Below are positions 1 through 6,104 of a stretch of 13,228 nt of DNA, in pieces. A model generated the notes under the pieces. It saw only the letters and a list, made by a program, of their open reading frames with translations, was not told where the DNA came from and ran no database searches. The stretch comes from Sulfurovum sp. GTDB taxonomy: Bacteria; Campylobacterota; Campylobacteria; Campylobacterales; Sulfurovaceae. Each line of letters begins with the position of its first letter. Position 1 is the stretch's first letter. Where the stretch lies: the NCBI GenBank assembly GCA_015661795.1, contig DQVJ01000139.1:1-13228 (forward strand), written 5' to 3'. The position numbers and the translations under genes are program-made.

Positions 1-188
1 TAGGAAAATTAAGTCCTATTGAATATTTGGAAAAGTACAATTTAGAACAGAATTGTTCCGCTTGAGATAGTTCGGTTTAAGGGGAGGCTTACAATATGAA
101 ATCATTGCTTTCAAATACTTATTTTCTATAAAAAATCTATTATCTTTTATCATATAGATATACTCATTCAAGTCCTTTTGGTATCTAA
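1..188 (-). mobile_element. Third integron cassette, partial
   Basis: On the minus strand this segment begins with TTAGATACC directly after the G of the attC2 R' box; GTTAGAT fits the GTTRRRY consensus exactly. The matching R'' box (GGTATCTAAC on the minus strand) is not present between here and base 1, so the cassette's own attC must lie outside the window. The only reading frame visible is a 45-codon ORF. Confidence 0.6.
16..153 (-). CDS. Small hypothetical ORF in cassette 3 (45 aa), doubtful
   Basis: The frame is open from within the attC2 hairpin, but a start there (base 216) would put coding sequence through the recombination site, so the first ATG inside the cassette (153) was chosen. 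No convincing ribosome binding site precedes it. The peptide (starting MIKDNRFFIENKYLK) is lysine- and asparagine-rich with no recognised motif. Small uncharacterised ORFs are common in integron cassettes, but this could equally be non-coding sequence. Confidence 0.22.
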   Translation of the reverse strand: MIKDNRFFIENKYLKAMISYCKPPLKPNYLKRNNSVLNCTFPNIQ

Positions 189-251
189 CGGTCGAAGATA
201 GCCAATAAGTCGCCACGAGGCTACTTATTGGCTACTCTGTTTTGTTGTATC
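183..251 (-). repeat. attC site of cassette 2
   Basis: Read on the minus strand: R'' box GATACAAC (251-244), a short unpaired spacer, a long hairpin, then R' box GTTAGAT (189-183). The hairpin pairs 199-214 with 219-234: 12 bp, one C/T mismatch, then 3 bp, closed by a 4-nt loop (TCGT on this strand). A further AGA/TCT pairing flanks it with one bulged base, like the extrahelical bases of known attC sites. R'' is the exact reverse complement of GTTGTATC at the start of the same cassette (1182-1175). It begins 2 nt after the nuclease stop codon. No T-run follows the stem, which argues against a simple terminator. Confidence 0.82.
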
Positions 252-1181
252 TTCTAGTAAGTTTGTACTCCATACTTTAATAACATTCTTGGAAGAACAT
301 CATCAAGATTAAAGACCTCTTCATCAGTAAGTTCAATTAGTTTGAAGTCATACTTCTTGTATATCTCTTTTTTAATTTCTTTTCTCTTGGCATATTTAGG
401 ATCATTTTCTAAGCCCCAAAATTCAATATATACTTTTCCTGTAGGAATATAAAAATCACAATAAACTTCTTCTTCAATTGGGAGTTTTCTTTCATAAGCA
501 TGAACTATTTCTGCCATATATAGCCAGTTGTCAATAAGCATTTCAGCTTTACTTCTAACCATATGACCGTCTGTCGCTCTATGTTTAGCAGGAAATTTTT
601 CTCTAAAATTTGAACTCTTAGTGTTTGCAATTTCTATTTGTGTGCTTTCTCCAGCTTCACCCTTAACTTCTTTAAGTATTGATGAAAATGCTGAACTTGT
701 AAAAATAGATTCATTCCATTCAACATAAGGTATGCCATTTTTTACATTTTCTTTTTGAATACCACCATTTTTTGTTCCTAAAATAGTGATTGTCCAGCCT
801 TTAAGATATTTTTCAATAAAGCCTATCTCTGATAAAATCATGTTGATTTTTCTTGCTGAAAGATTATATTTTGTAGCAATTTTTGTTGATGAATAAAATT
901 CTTTACCTTGGATTATTAGTTTATTTGGTATTTCTATATTTTCATCCCATGCAATATAATCTCCAAACTTTGCATGATTTTTCATGCAACCACTTTTCTC
1001 AATACCTAATGCAGTTAAGCTAAAGCCTTTTTCTTCTTTAGAAATATATTTAACGGCTAATAGCATTTCATCAAGTTTTTTTTTAGGGATACCCATCTTC
1101 TTAGCTAATGCTGAAGTTGAAATTAATTTTATATTTGACATAAATCTCTCTTATTTTAAAATATGTTTGTTTAGGATACAA
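189..1181 (-). mobile_element. Integron cassette 2 (nuclease cassette, 993 bp)
   Basis: The cassette runs from the TT after the attC1 crossover G to the crossover G of attC2. It holds a single gene whose start codon lies 40 nt inside the cassette and whose stop lies 2 nt from the attC R'' box. This one-gene, one-attC form with very short flanks is the classic cassette plan. Confidence 0.8.
254..1141 (-). CDS. Two-repeat winged-helix-like protein with C-terminal PD-(D/E)XK-type nuclease domain
   Basis: 295 aa, family not named with certainty. Residues about 7-69 and 77-143 are two copies of one module: a helix-turn-helix-like segment (TSALAKKMGIPKKKLDEML; TKIATKYNLSARKINMIL) followed by a hydrophobic strand and a G-x-Y-x-x-W-x-E-x-I close (GDYIAWDENI; GIPYVEWNESI). 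A polar linker leads to a C-terminal region (185-280) with VRSKAE, YCDFYIP and VYIEFWG. Inferred active site: E200, D229 and E240 of a Vsr/DUF559-like PD-(D/E)XK fold; the usual E-x-K lysine is replaced by W242, so catalysis is not assured. The ATG follows AAGAGAGA at close spacing. The likely role is sequence-guided DNA cleavage or regulation, plausibly in defence given its neighbour. It could also be a transcription factor with a dead nuclease fold. Confidence 0.72.
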   Translation of the reverse strand: MSNIKLISTSALAKKMGIPKKKLDEMLLAVKYISKEEKGFSLTALGIEKSGCMKNHAKFGDYIAWDENIEIPNKLIIQGKEFYSSTKIATKYNLSARKINMILSEIGFIEKYLKGWTITILGTKNGGIQKENVKNGIPYVEWNESIFTSSAFSSILKEVKGEAGESTQIEIANTKSSNFREKFPAKHRATDGHMVRSKAEMLIDNWLYMAEIVHAYERKLPIEEEVYCDFYIPTGKVYIEFWGLENDPKYAKRKEIKKEIYKKYDFKLIELTDEEVFNLDDVLPRMLLKYGVQTY

Positions 1182-1244
1182 CGTTTTTCGTGAGCGATAA
1201 TTTCTCCGTAGGGGAAAATATTCGTTCCTCGTTTTTGTTATGAA
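1176..1244 (-). repeat. attC site of cassette 1 (Gabija cassette)
   Basis: Read on the minus strand: R'' box TTCATAAC (1244-1237), an AAAAA spacer, L'' region, central hairpin, L' region, AAAAA spacer, then crossover G and TTGTAT (1182-1176). The hairpin is ATATTTTCCCC / GGAGAAATTAT with 9 of 11 pairs and a 3-nt TAC loop. Matching A-rich unpaired spacers next to both R boxes resemble the unpaired central spacers of characterised attC sites. R'' is the exact reverse complement of GTTATGAA at the start of this cassette (3870-3863). It has the same length as attC2 but almost no sequence in common, as expected for sites recognised by fold. Confidence 0.78.
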
Positions 1245-1253
1245 ACGTATTTA

Positions 1254-2276
1254 CTATTTGTACTTTTTTAACAATTTTTCTGCAATAAAATATAAATTCC
1301 CTTTAGTCCTTGAACATGCAACATAAAGTTTGTTCTTTGTCTGTGGAACAAGTTCATCTAGTTTTCCACTATTAAATTGTTTTAGCGTTGTGGTATTTAA
1401 AATTACACATACATCATTATAATGGTCTTCTCCTTTTGATGCACCCCAGTTCTTTGAATAGCATTGATACTTTTGATGGCTTTGATAAAACAACTTAACA
1501 GTATTTGAGCATTTCATTAATTCATCAATACGTTCAGGTTCTTTAATAAACTCAATACTTTTAATATCCTTTCGGTGAGAAGATATATCGATACCTATCG
1601 AACTGGAAATAAAACTACATATAGTTGGGCTACAACGATAACTACTAGAAAGAGTTTCTAAGTCTACATGTAAACCTGCGGCAGAAAATCTATCTTGATA
1701 TTTTTGATAATCAGCATGTAAATTTTTATTTGTAGCTCCATCCCTACTTGTATCAAATGTATGTTGAAAATAATCTCCGACTAGTGTTATATTAATATTT
1801 GACCGACAAACTGAGGCTAAAAGGTTGAAATCATGTCCAGCGAAGTCTTGTACTTCATCCACAAATATACCATCATAGTATTTTTCAAGCCTTTCATTTA
1901 TATCAGATAAAATGTTCGCTTCTTGAAATAATCTAGCTATTCTCGCATGATAAAGTCGTCTATGAGAATCCATATAATGCTCTAAACTTGAAGTTTTTGT
2001 AAATCTAGGTAAACTTGGTTCCCAATTGATACCTTTAGCTTTTATTTGAAATGCTAAAAATGGCTTATAACAAAAAGAATATAGAAAAGTAAAATAAGAA
2101 TAAATTTGTATATTATCAGGAAAATATCCAAATTTATTTATAATTTTTTTTCGTAAATTTATAAAATTATTTTCAGTATATGTAATGAGTAAGCTTCTTT
2201 TTCCAAGGGTTAATTTTTCAATGATTAAACTTGTTTTGCCAGAACCAGCAACTGCAAATATTATTCTCTTATCCAC
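1254..2276 (-). CDS. gajB: GajB-like UvrD/Rep-family helicase (Gabija)
   Basis: 340 aa superfamily 1A helicase-like protein, partner of GajA in Gabija, where it is thought to sense or process DNA ends and help activate the GajA nuclease. Motifs in order: Walker A AGSGKT (10-15), Walker B FVDEVQD (138-144), motif III LVGDYFQHTF (165-174), motif IV SSYRC (211-215), motif V-like WGASKGEDHYNDVCVI (277-292), motif VI LYVACSRTKG (317-326). All core motifs are kept, but the protein is clearly shorter than the roughly 490-aa founding GajB, so accessory subdomains look trimmed. The start is GTG (2276-2274), 16 nt inside the end of gajA, preceded by AAGAGG (2289-2284) at 7-nt spacing; this overlap implies translational coupling. 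Confidence 0.85.
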   Translation of the reverse strand: MDKRIIFAVAGSGKTSLIIEKLTLGKRSLLITYTENNFINLRKKIINKFGYFPDNIQIYSYFTFLYSFCYKPFLAFQIKAKGINWEPSLPRFTKTSSLEHYMDSHRRLYHARIARLFQEANILSDINERLEKYYDGIFVDEVQDFAGHDFNLLASVCRSNINITLVGDYFQHTFDTSRDGATNKNLHADYQKYQDRFSAAGLHVDLETLSSSYRCSPTICSFISSSIGIDISSHRKDIKSIEFIKEPERIDELMKCSNTVKLFYQSHQKYQCYSKNWGASKGEDHYNDVCVILNTTTLKQFNSGKLDELVPQTKNKLYVACSRTKGNLYFIAEKLLKKYK

Positions 2277-3826
2277 TCAATTGCCTCTTGAATATATTTT
2301 GGAGTAACTAAAACATCGCTTTTTTTATCTAATAGTTCAAAAGCAACATCCGCTTTATTTTTAAGCATATATTCTTCAACAGTCAATGTCTTCCTTCCAG
2401 AAAGAAATAAGGCATCGCATGGTATTTTATTTAATTCATACATACAAACTTCAAATGTATATTTTGCATTATCTACTTCATAAAAAATTCCAATTTTGTC
2501 ATGTACATAATCTGTGTAATTATCTACACAGTTAGCTTGAACATCTTTGTCATTGTCTCTTATCACGGCAGTTTTTATATTTAGTAGTTTAGCTAGATCT
2601 AAATATCTTTTAAAGCTTGTGCCTCCTACAGAAATTACATGTATATTAGAATCTTCTAGTTTTTCTCCAGTAAGATTTTTATATAAAGCCTCTATGAGAA
2701 TAAACTCAGCATCCCCTTCAACCAAAATAACTTTACTAGATAAAATATACTCTAATATATTGTTGTCTGGTGCTTTGATGAAAAATTTTGCTGTTTCTTC
2801 AGGTAAATCTTTTAATAGAATCGGAATAGCACTATTGCTATTAAGCATGATAGTTTTTCGTAAATCTAATCTAGAACTAATTAAATTATTATGAGTTGCA
2901 ATAAATAATTGTTTTTCTTCTGAACCAGCAATATCTCTAACTAGTTTTTTCATATTTATATGACTTAAATGATTTTCAGGCTCTTCTAAAAGTAAAGTAT
3001 CTAAATTGTCTCCAGACTGAGTTTTTTGAAGTGCAAACTCTGTTTTTATAAAACATTGTCTACCTTTTCCTTTATTTTCAATAGGTATCTCATCTTCAGT
3101 TATTGTTAAATCTGTTTCTAACTTTGATTTAAAACCTGTTTTAACTGTAAATTGGTATTCATCCAATTTATCATTTAGTTTAGATAAGGAACTGTCTTTA
3201 AACGAGTTTTTAATTTTTCGATACTCATTTTGATACTTAATTTTTTCTATCTCCGTTACATTGGCTCTGTACATGGTTTTGACATATTCTTGTGTAGCAT
3301 ATTCATTACTAATTTGGGAACTATCAATAACTAAATGATTCAGGAATTTTCTATATCCCGTATAAGGTTCACTCGCAAATGTTGTAAATCGAATTGAATA
3401 ATATTCAAATGGAAAATTTGCGTCATCCTCACTAAGGATTTCTTGTATTTCACTGCTATATTCATCCATTGGTTCACATGTAAATCGTAGACCATCACAT
3501 TTTCTTTCCTCTGAATTGTTTTTACCATTCAACATATGATTGTTCTGTTCATTTAAATATAATTCAACAAACATAATTGGTAGGTCTTCAATTTTTTTAC
3601 TACCTTCTAAAAATTCCTTACAAATATCTATATTGAAAAGAGCCTCTAAACTTTGTAACTCCACTTTATTTTTACTTCCACTAATAACTAAGTCTATTGC
3701 TGATAATATAGAGCTTTTTCCTGCTTCATTATCACCAACTAATATATTAAGTTGTGGGTTAAATGCAATTTCAAAACTTGGGAACCTTTTGTAATTTAAT
3801 AAAATAACTTTTTCAATGGTTTTCAT
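2261..3826 (-). CDS. gajA: GajA-like OLD-family ATPase/TOPRIM nuclease (Gabija)
   Basis: 521 aa. N-terminal ABC-type ATPase: N-terminal strand with the LLNYKRF motif, Walker A GDNEAGKSS (31-39), a signature-like GKGRQ (253-257), Walker B LLLEEPENHLS (278-288) and H-loop THNN (311-314). C-terminal TOPRIM domain: LVEGDAE (368-374, E370), VISVGG (397-402) and RDNDKD (423-428, D424/D426). This is the class 2 OLD architecture. Known: in Gabija, GajA is a DNA-nicking nuclease held in check by nucleotides and unleashed when phage activity depletes them. It is slightly shorter than the founding member (about 578 aa). The ATG is preceded by AAAAAGAG at close spacing. It is the first gene of the cassette, so it should be read from the platform promoter. 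Confidence 0.88.
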   Translation of the reverse strand: MKTIEKVILLNYKRFPSFEIAFNPQLNILVGDNEAGKSSILSAIDLVISGSKNKVELQSLEALFNIDICKEFLEGSKKIEDLPIMFVELYLNEQNNHMLNGKNNSEERKCDGLRFTCEPMDEYSSEIQEILSEDDANFPFEYYSIRFTTFASEPYTGYRKFLNHLVIDSSQISNEYATQEYVKTMYRANVTEIEKIKYQNEYRKIKNSFKDSSLSKLNDKLDEYQFTVKTGFKSKLETDLTITEDEIPIENKGKGRQCFIKTEFALQKTQSGDNLDTLLLEEPENHLSHINMKKLVRDIAGSEEKQLFIATHNNLISSRLDLRKTIMLNSNSAIPILLKDLPEETAKFFIKAPDNNILEYILSSKVILVEGDAEFILIEALYKNLTGEKLEDSNIHVISVGGTSFKRYLDLAKLLNIKTAVIRDNDKDVQANCVDNYTDYVHDKIGIFYEVDNAKYTFEVCMYELNKIPCDALFLSGRKTLTVEEYMLKNKADVAFELLDKKSDVLVTPKYIQEAIEWIRE

Positions 3827-3861
3827 AATACTCTTTTTGTACTCAAGGTAGTTTGGTTAGT

Positions 3862-3890
3862 GTTCATAACGCCCCCGTTGTTCGAACAAC
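3862..3890 (-). other. Putative attI recombination site core
   Basis: On the minus strand the junction reads GGGGGCG^TTATGAAC, giving a GTT core next to the first cassette. A perfect 14-bp palindrome, GTTGTTCGAACAAC (3877-3890), sits just outside the crossover point on the platform side and could be the second integrase-binding core. Its place between the integrase remnant and the first cassette is where attI is expected. attI sites vary too much for a match by eye, so the exact limits are inferred. Confidence 0.5.
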
Positions 3891-3905
3891 TATTTATTCA
3901 ACACC

Positions 3906-3911
3906 ATTATA
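3906..3911 (-). promoter_or_regulatory. Candidate -10 box reading into the cassette array
   Basis: A perfect TATAAT on the minus strand, 36 nt on the platform side of the crossover. The hexamer 17 nt upstream (TAGTAG) is a poor -35, so this box is supported mainly by its -10 and its place. Confidence 0.3.
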
Positions 3912-3934
3912 GCGCAAGTGTCCTCATACTACTA

Positions 3935-3963
3935 ATTATATGGACATAAAAAGTCCCTATTAA
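3935..3963 (-). promoter_or_regulatory. Candidate cassette promoter (Pc)
   Basis: On the minus strand TTAATA (3963-3958) and a perfect TATAAT (3940-3935) are separated by 17 nt, pointing at gajA. The promoter lies outside cassette 1, in the integron platform, so it would drive whichever cassette sits first, as a Pc promoter does. The -35 matches only 4 of 6 positions. Confidence 0.45.
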
Positions 3964-4029
3964 TAATGTGGATTTAAGTAAAAATATTACAATTTGACAT
4001 ACTTTAGTCGCTTTTATCATAACTGACCT

Positions 4030-4035
4030 TATAAT
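4030..4035 (+). promoter_or_regulatory. Candidate -10 of the integrase gene promoter
   Basis: A perfect TATAAT on the + strand, 119 nt before the integrase start, in an AT-rich stretch. A TTGACA occurs at 3994-3999 but is 30 nt away, too far to pair with it. In Campylobacterota the -35 is often not conserved, so this remains a plausible but weak promoter. Confidence 0.3.
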
Positions 4036-4154
4036 CCTTAAAGAAAAAGTGTTCTTTTAATATTTTTATTGCCGTTATTGGAGTATATCTGAGCAATAAT
4101 TGTCTAAATTCCATTAAAAGAGCGTACTTGAGCTTAAAATATGAGGAGTAGAGT

Positions 4155-4750
4155 ATGGAGGTTAAGAGAAAATTATTAGATATTGTACGAGATAAAATTC
4201 GATTTAAACATTAATAGTATATCTACACAGAAGACTTACATTCACTGGATAAAACACTATATTTTCTATCATAATAAAAAACATCCTGTAGAGATGGGTA
4301 AAAGAGAAATAGAGGAATTTTTGACGCATCTTGCTGTAGATAGAAAAGTTTCACCTTCTACACAAAATCAAACTTTTTCTGCAATATTATTTTTATGCTT
4401 TAGAGAAAAAATCACCTAAAAGTAAGCTTGAAACTAAATGGCAATATCTTTTTCCTATGACAAAAGTTTCTAAAGACCCACGAAGTGAATTAGTAAGGCG
4501 ACACCATATTCATCCCAAAATATTTGGTAGAAATATAAAGTTAGCTTCATTAAAAACAACAATTCATAAACGAATTACTTCTCATATTTTTAGACATAGT
4601 TATGCCACGCATCTACTACAAGCAGGTATTGACCTTAGAAGCATACAAGAGTTACTTGGGCATAAATCTGTAGAGACAACAATGATATATACTCACGTGG
4701 TAGCCGAGATGAACAAGGGTAAAGTAGTTAGCCCTTTAGACATGCACTAA
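4155..4750 (+). pseudogene. intI: Integron integrase (IntI) pseudogene: frameshift plus internal deletion
   Basis: The true start is ATG 4155 with GAGGAG (4143-4148) 6 nt upstream; it encodes MEVKRKLLDIVRDKIRFKH and then hits TAA. One extra base near 4212-4215 explains this: removing it joins to YSISTQKTYIHWIKHY in the next frame. That frame runs through EMGKREIEEFLTHLAV and ILFL to about 4395. There a deletion joins it, out of frame, to ALEKKSPKSK, KWQYLFP, DPRSELVRRHHIHPKIF and the C-terminal catalytic block SHIFRHSYATH, LLGHK, TTMIYTHV, ending in VSPLD. Compared from memory with IntI1, about 120 residues are missing, including box I with the first catalytic Arg; box II His/Arg, the following His and the Tyr nucleophile remain. 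The RRHHxH segment is the IntI-specific region absent from other tyrosine recombinases. It cannot make an active enzyme. Confidence 0.9.
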
Positions 4751-4762
4751 CCAACCTTTGAG

Positions 4763-4768
4763 TATAAT
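4763..4768 (+). promoter_or_regulatory. Candidate -10 of the helicase gene promoter
   Basis: A perfect TATAAT sits 27 nt before the helicase start and 12 nt after the intI pseudogene stop. No clear -35 is seen. It gives the helicase a transcript independent of the integron. Confidence 0.45.
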
Positions 4769-4795
4769 ACCCCAAAAATCAGAAGAAAGCACATC

Positions 4796-6079
4796 ATGGA
4801 CAAAATAGACGTACTTGAAGCACTCAAACATTCTAACGTATTTCTTACAGGTGGGGCGGGGACTGGTAAGTCTTACATCACCAATGAGATTATAAAAGAT
4901 TACCGTAAACGTGCGAAGCAGGTAGTCTCTTTAGGTTCTACGGGTGTGAGTGCAGTGAACATAGGGGGCTTTACAGTACATAGTTTTTTTGTTTTTGGTA
5001 TCTCTTCAAATTTCGATGAGCTTAACCAGAGTGACAAACGGGCTAAAAAGCGTTTGATGGACTTAAAAAAGGTACTCAAAGCCACAGACCTTATCATCAT
5101 AGATGAGATAAGTATGGTGAGTACTGACTTGCTTGACATGATAGCCTATAGACTCAACAACTATGGCTACTTGGGTAAGGTACTTTTTGTGGGTGACTTT
5201 TTTCAGCTTCCTCCTGTGGTGAAACATAGTAACCGTAACGATGTTTTTGGTACTAAACTCTATGCCTTTGAGTCTATGGCTTGGGATAGGTTTGACTTGA
5301 TGGTGATAGAGTTGACCCAAATGAAACGTACCACTGATGCTGAATTTACACACATTCTCTCTAAAGTACGAAAAGGTGAGTGTGATGAAGAGGTTGAAGC
5401 ATATATGATGAAACTATGGAACAATGAGTCTATGGAAAAAGACCCAACCTACCTTTACGGACGTAACCTCGAAGTAGAACAAACCAACCGAGCAAAAATC
5501 AACGAACTAGATACAGAAGAGACCATACTCTTTGCAAACATAGAGATGTTTGGCTCTGTACATGAAAAAAAGCTCTCAGGTTGGAAAAAGATGTTGCCTA
5601 TCTCAGAACAACTCACACTCAAAGAGGGTGTACCCATACTATTTACCGTAAATAAATGGGGAAAATTTGTCAATGGTGAAAGAGGCATACTCAGAAAGAT
5701 AGAAGATGATTACCTCATAGTAGAAAAAGAAGAAGAGTATGTGCGTGTAGAGCGTCATGAGTTTGATTTGGTAGATATGCTCGTAAAGGAAGATGGCACG
5801 ATAGAGACCATAAGCTTAGCTACACTCTCACAGTTCCCCCTTAAGCTTGCATACGCAGTAACGATACATAAAAGCCAAGGTATGAGTATAGACAATCTTG
5901 TTTGTAATGTAGACAATATCTTCGCACCCTCACAGTTTTATGTAGCTATTTCTCGTGCAATTAATCCTAAGAATCTGAAGATAGATTTTTCTAAAGGTGA
6001 TTTAATACAGTATTTACGTAGGGTTGTGAATGTGGATAACAGGGTTGTAGTGTTTTATGATAGACTAAATATAGAGTGA
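4796..6079 (+). CDS. Pif1/RecD-like superfamily 1 DNA helicase
   Basis: 427 aa. Motifs in order: Walker A TGGAGTGKS (18-26), GSTGVSAVNIGGFTVHSFF (47-65, motif Ia region), Walker B IIIDEISM (100-107), motif III VGDFFQLPPV (132-141), motif IV-type LTQMKRT (173-179), a UvrD_C_2-like region with VTIHKSQGMSID (355-366) and VAISRA (383-388). This is the Pif1-type SF1B set, predicted to unwind DNA 5' to 3' with ATP, acting in replication or repair, for example on G-quadruplexes or stalled forks. The gene is intact, and its codon use and base composition look less AT-rich than the cassette genes, so it is probably resident chromosome rather than integron cargo. It is convergent with the next gene. 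Its specific role in this organism cannot be told from sequence. Confidence 0.85.
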   Translation: MDKIDVLEALKHSNVFLTGGAGTGKSYITNEIIKDYRKRAKQVVSLGSTGVSAVNIGGFTVHSFFVFGISSNFDELNQSDKRAKKRLMDLKKVLKATDLIIIDEISMVSTDLLDMIAYRLNNYGYLGKVLFVGDFFQLPPVVKHSNRNDVFGTKLYAFESMAWDRFDLMVIELTQMKRTTDAEFTHILSKVRKGECDEEVEAYMMKLWNNESMEKDPTYLYGRNLEVEQTNRAKINELDTEETILFANIEMFGSVHEKKLSGWKKMLPISEQLTLKEGVPILFTVNKWGKFVNGERGILRKIEDDYLIVEKEEEYVRVERHEFDLVDMLVKEDGTIETISLATLSQFPLKLAYAVTIHKSQGMSIDNLVCNVDNIFAPSQFYVAISRAINPKNLKIDFSKGDLIQYLRRVVNVDNRVVVFYDRLNIE

Positions 6080-6104
6080 AGGAATCATATATCATAAGAT
6101 ATGC

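Larger units (their letters stand above)
1182..3869 (-). mobile_element. Integron cassette 1 carrying a Gabija operon (2688 bp)
   Basis: The cassette is bounded by GTTATGAAC at the attI side and by its attC at the distal side. It holds two overlapping genes, gajA then gajB, with a 43-nt leader and 9 nt between the gajB stop codon and the R'' box. Most integron cassettes are 0.5-1 kb with one gene, so this is unusually large and carries a complete two-gene system. Confidence 0.8.
183..4750. mobile_element. Degenerate chromosomal integron (intI remnant, attI-like platform, at least three cassettes)
   Basis: Seen: a broken integron-type tyrosine recombinase gene on the + strand, a non-coding platform of about 280 nt, and cassettes whose genes all lie on the opposite strand, each followed by an attC-like hairpin. 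This divergent layout is standard for integrons. Cassette boundaries were placed at the G/TT step of GTTATGAAC (c3870/a3869), GTTGTATCC (c1182/a1181) and GTTAGATACC (c189/a188), read on the minus strand. Known: IntI recombines attI with attC at the G^TT of the R' box, and the R'' box of each attC is complementary to the TTRRRY at the start of its own cassette; both complete cassettes here obey that rule. Inferred: the array is now fixed because the integrase is broken. The array continues past the left edge of the window. Confidence 0.83.

Noticed and set aside
16..216. 66-aa minus-strand ORF starting at 216
   Set aside because: Its first residues are encoded by the attC2 hairpin and R' box. 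A start inside the recombination site is not credible; only the part from 153 was kept as a doubtful ORF.
199..234. Rho-independent terminator after the nuclease gene
   Set aside because: The stem is strong, but no T-run follows it on the gene strand, and its flanking boxes match the cassette start. attC explains it better, though it may also slow transcription.
2547..3794. Plus-strand ORFs inside gajA (115 and 84 aa)
   Set aside because: Antisense shadows of a gene with clear ATPase and TOPRIM motifs; no ribosome sites or recognisable domains.
254..3826. The nuclease gene as a third gene of one Gabija operon
   Set aside because: A complete cassette boundary (attC1) lies between gajB and the nuclease gene, so they came together by recombination. 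Functional cooperation remains possible.
3994..3999. Perfect TTGACA as -35 of the integrase promoter
   Set aside because: The nearest good -10 (4030-4035) is 30 nt away and the -10-like TATCAT at 4015-4020 is only 15 nt away; neither gives a convincing promoter.
4183..4419. Stand-alone 78-aa gene starting at TTG 4183
   Set aside because: It is the middle piece of the frameshifted integrase; the native start is ATG 4155 with a GAGGAG ribosome site in another frame.
4457..4750. Stand-alone 97-aa tyrosine recombinase gene starting at 4457
   Set aside because: The same frame continues upstream as matching integrase sequence (ALEKKSP, KWQYLFP) to the deletion junction near 4397, so it is the C-terminal remnant of intI.
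6089..6102. Bidirectional terminator between the convergent helicase and signalling genes
   Set aside because: ATATC-ATAA-GATAT is only 5 bp, all but one pair A/T, and too weak to claim.
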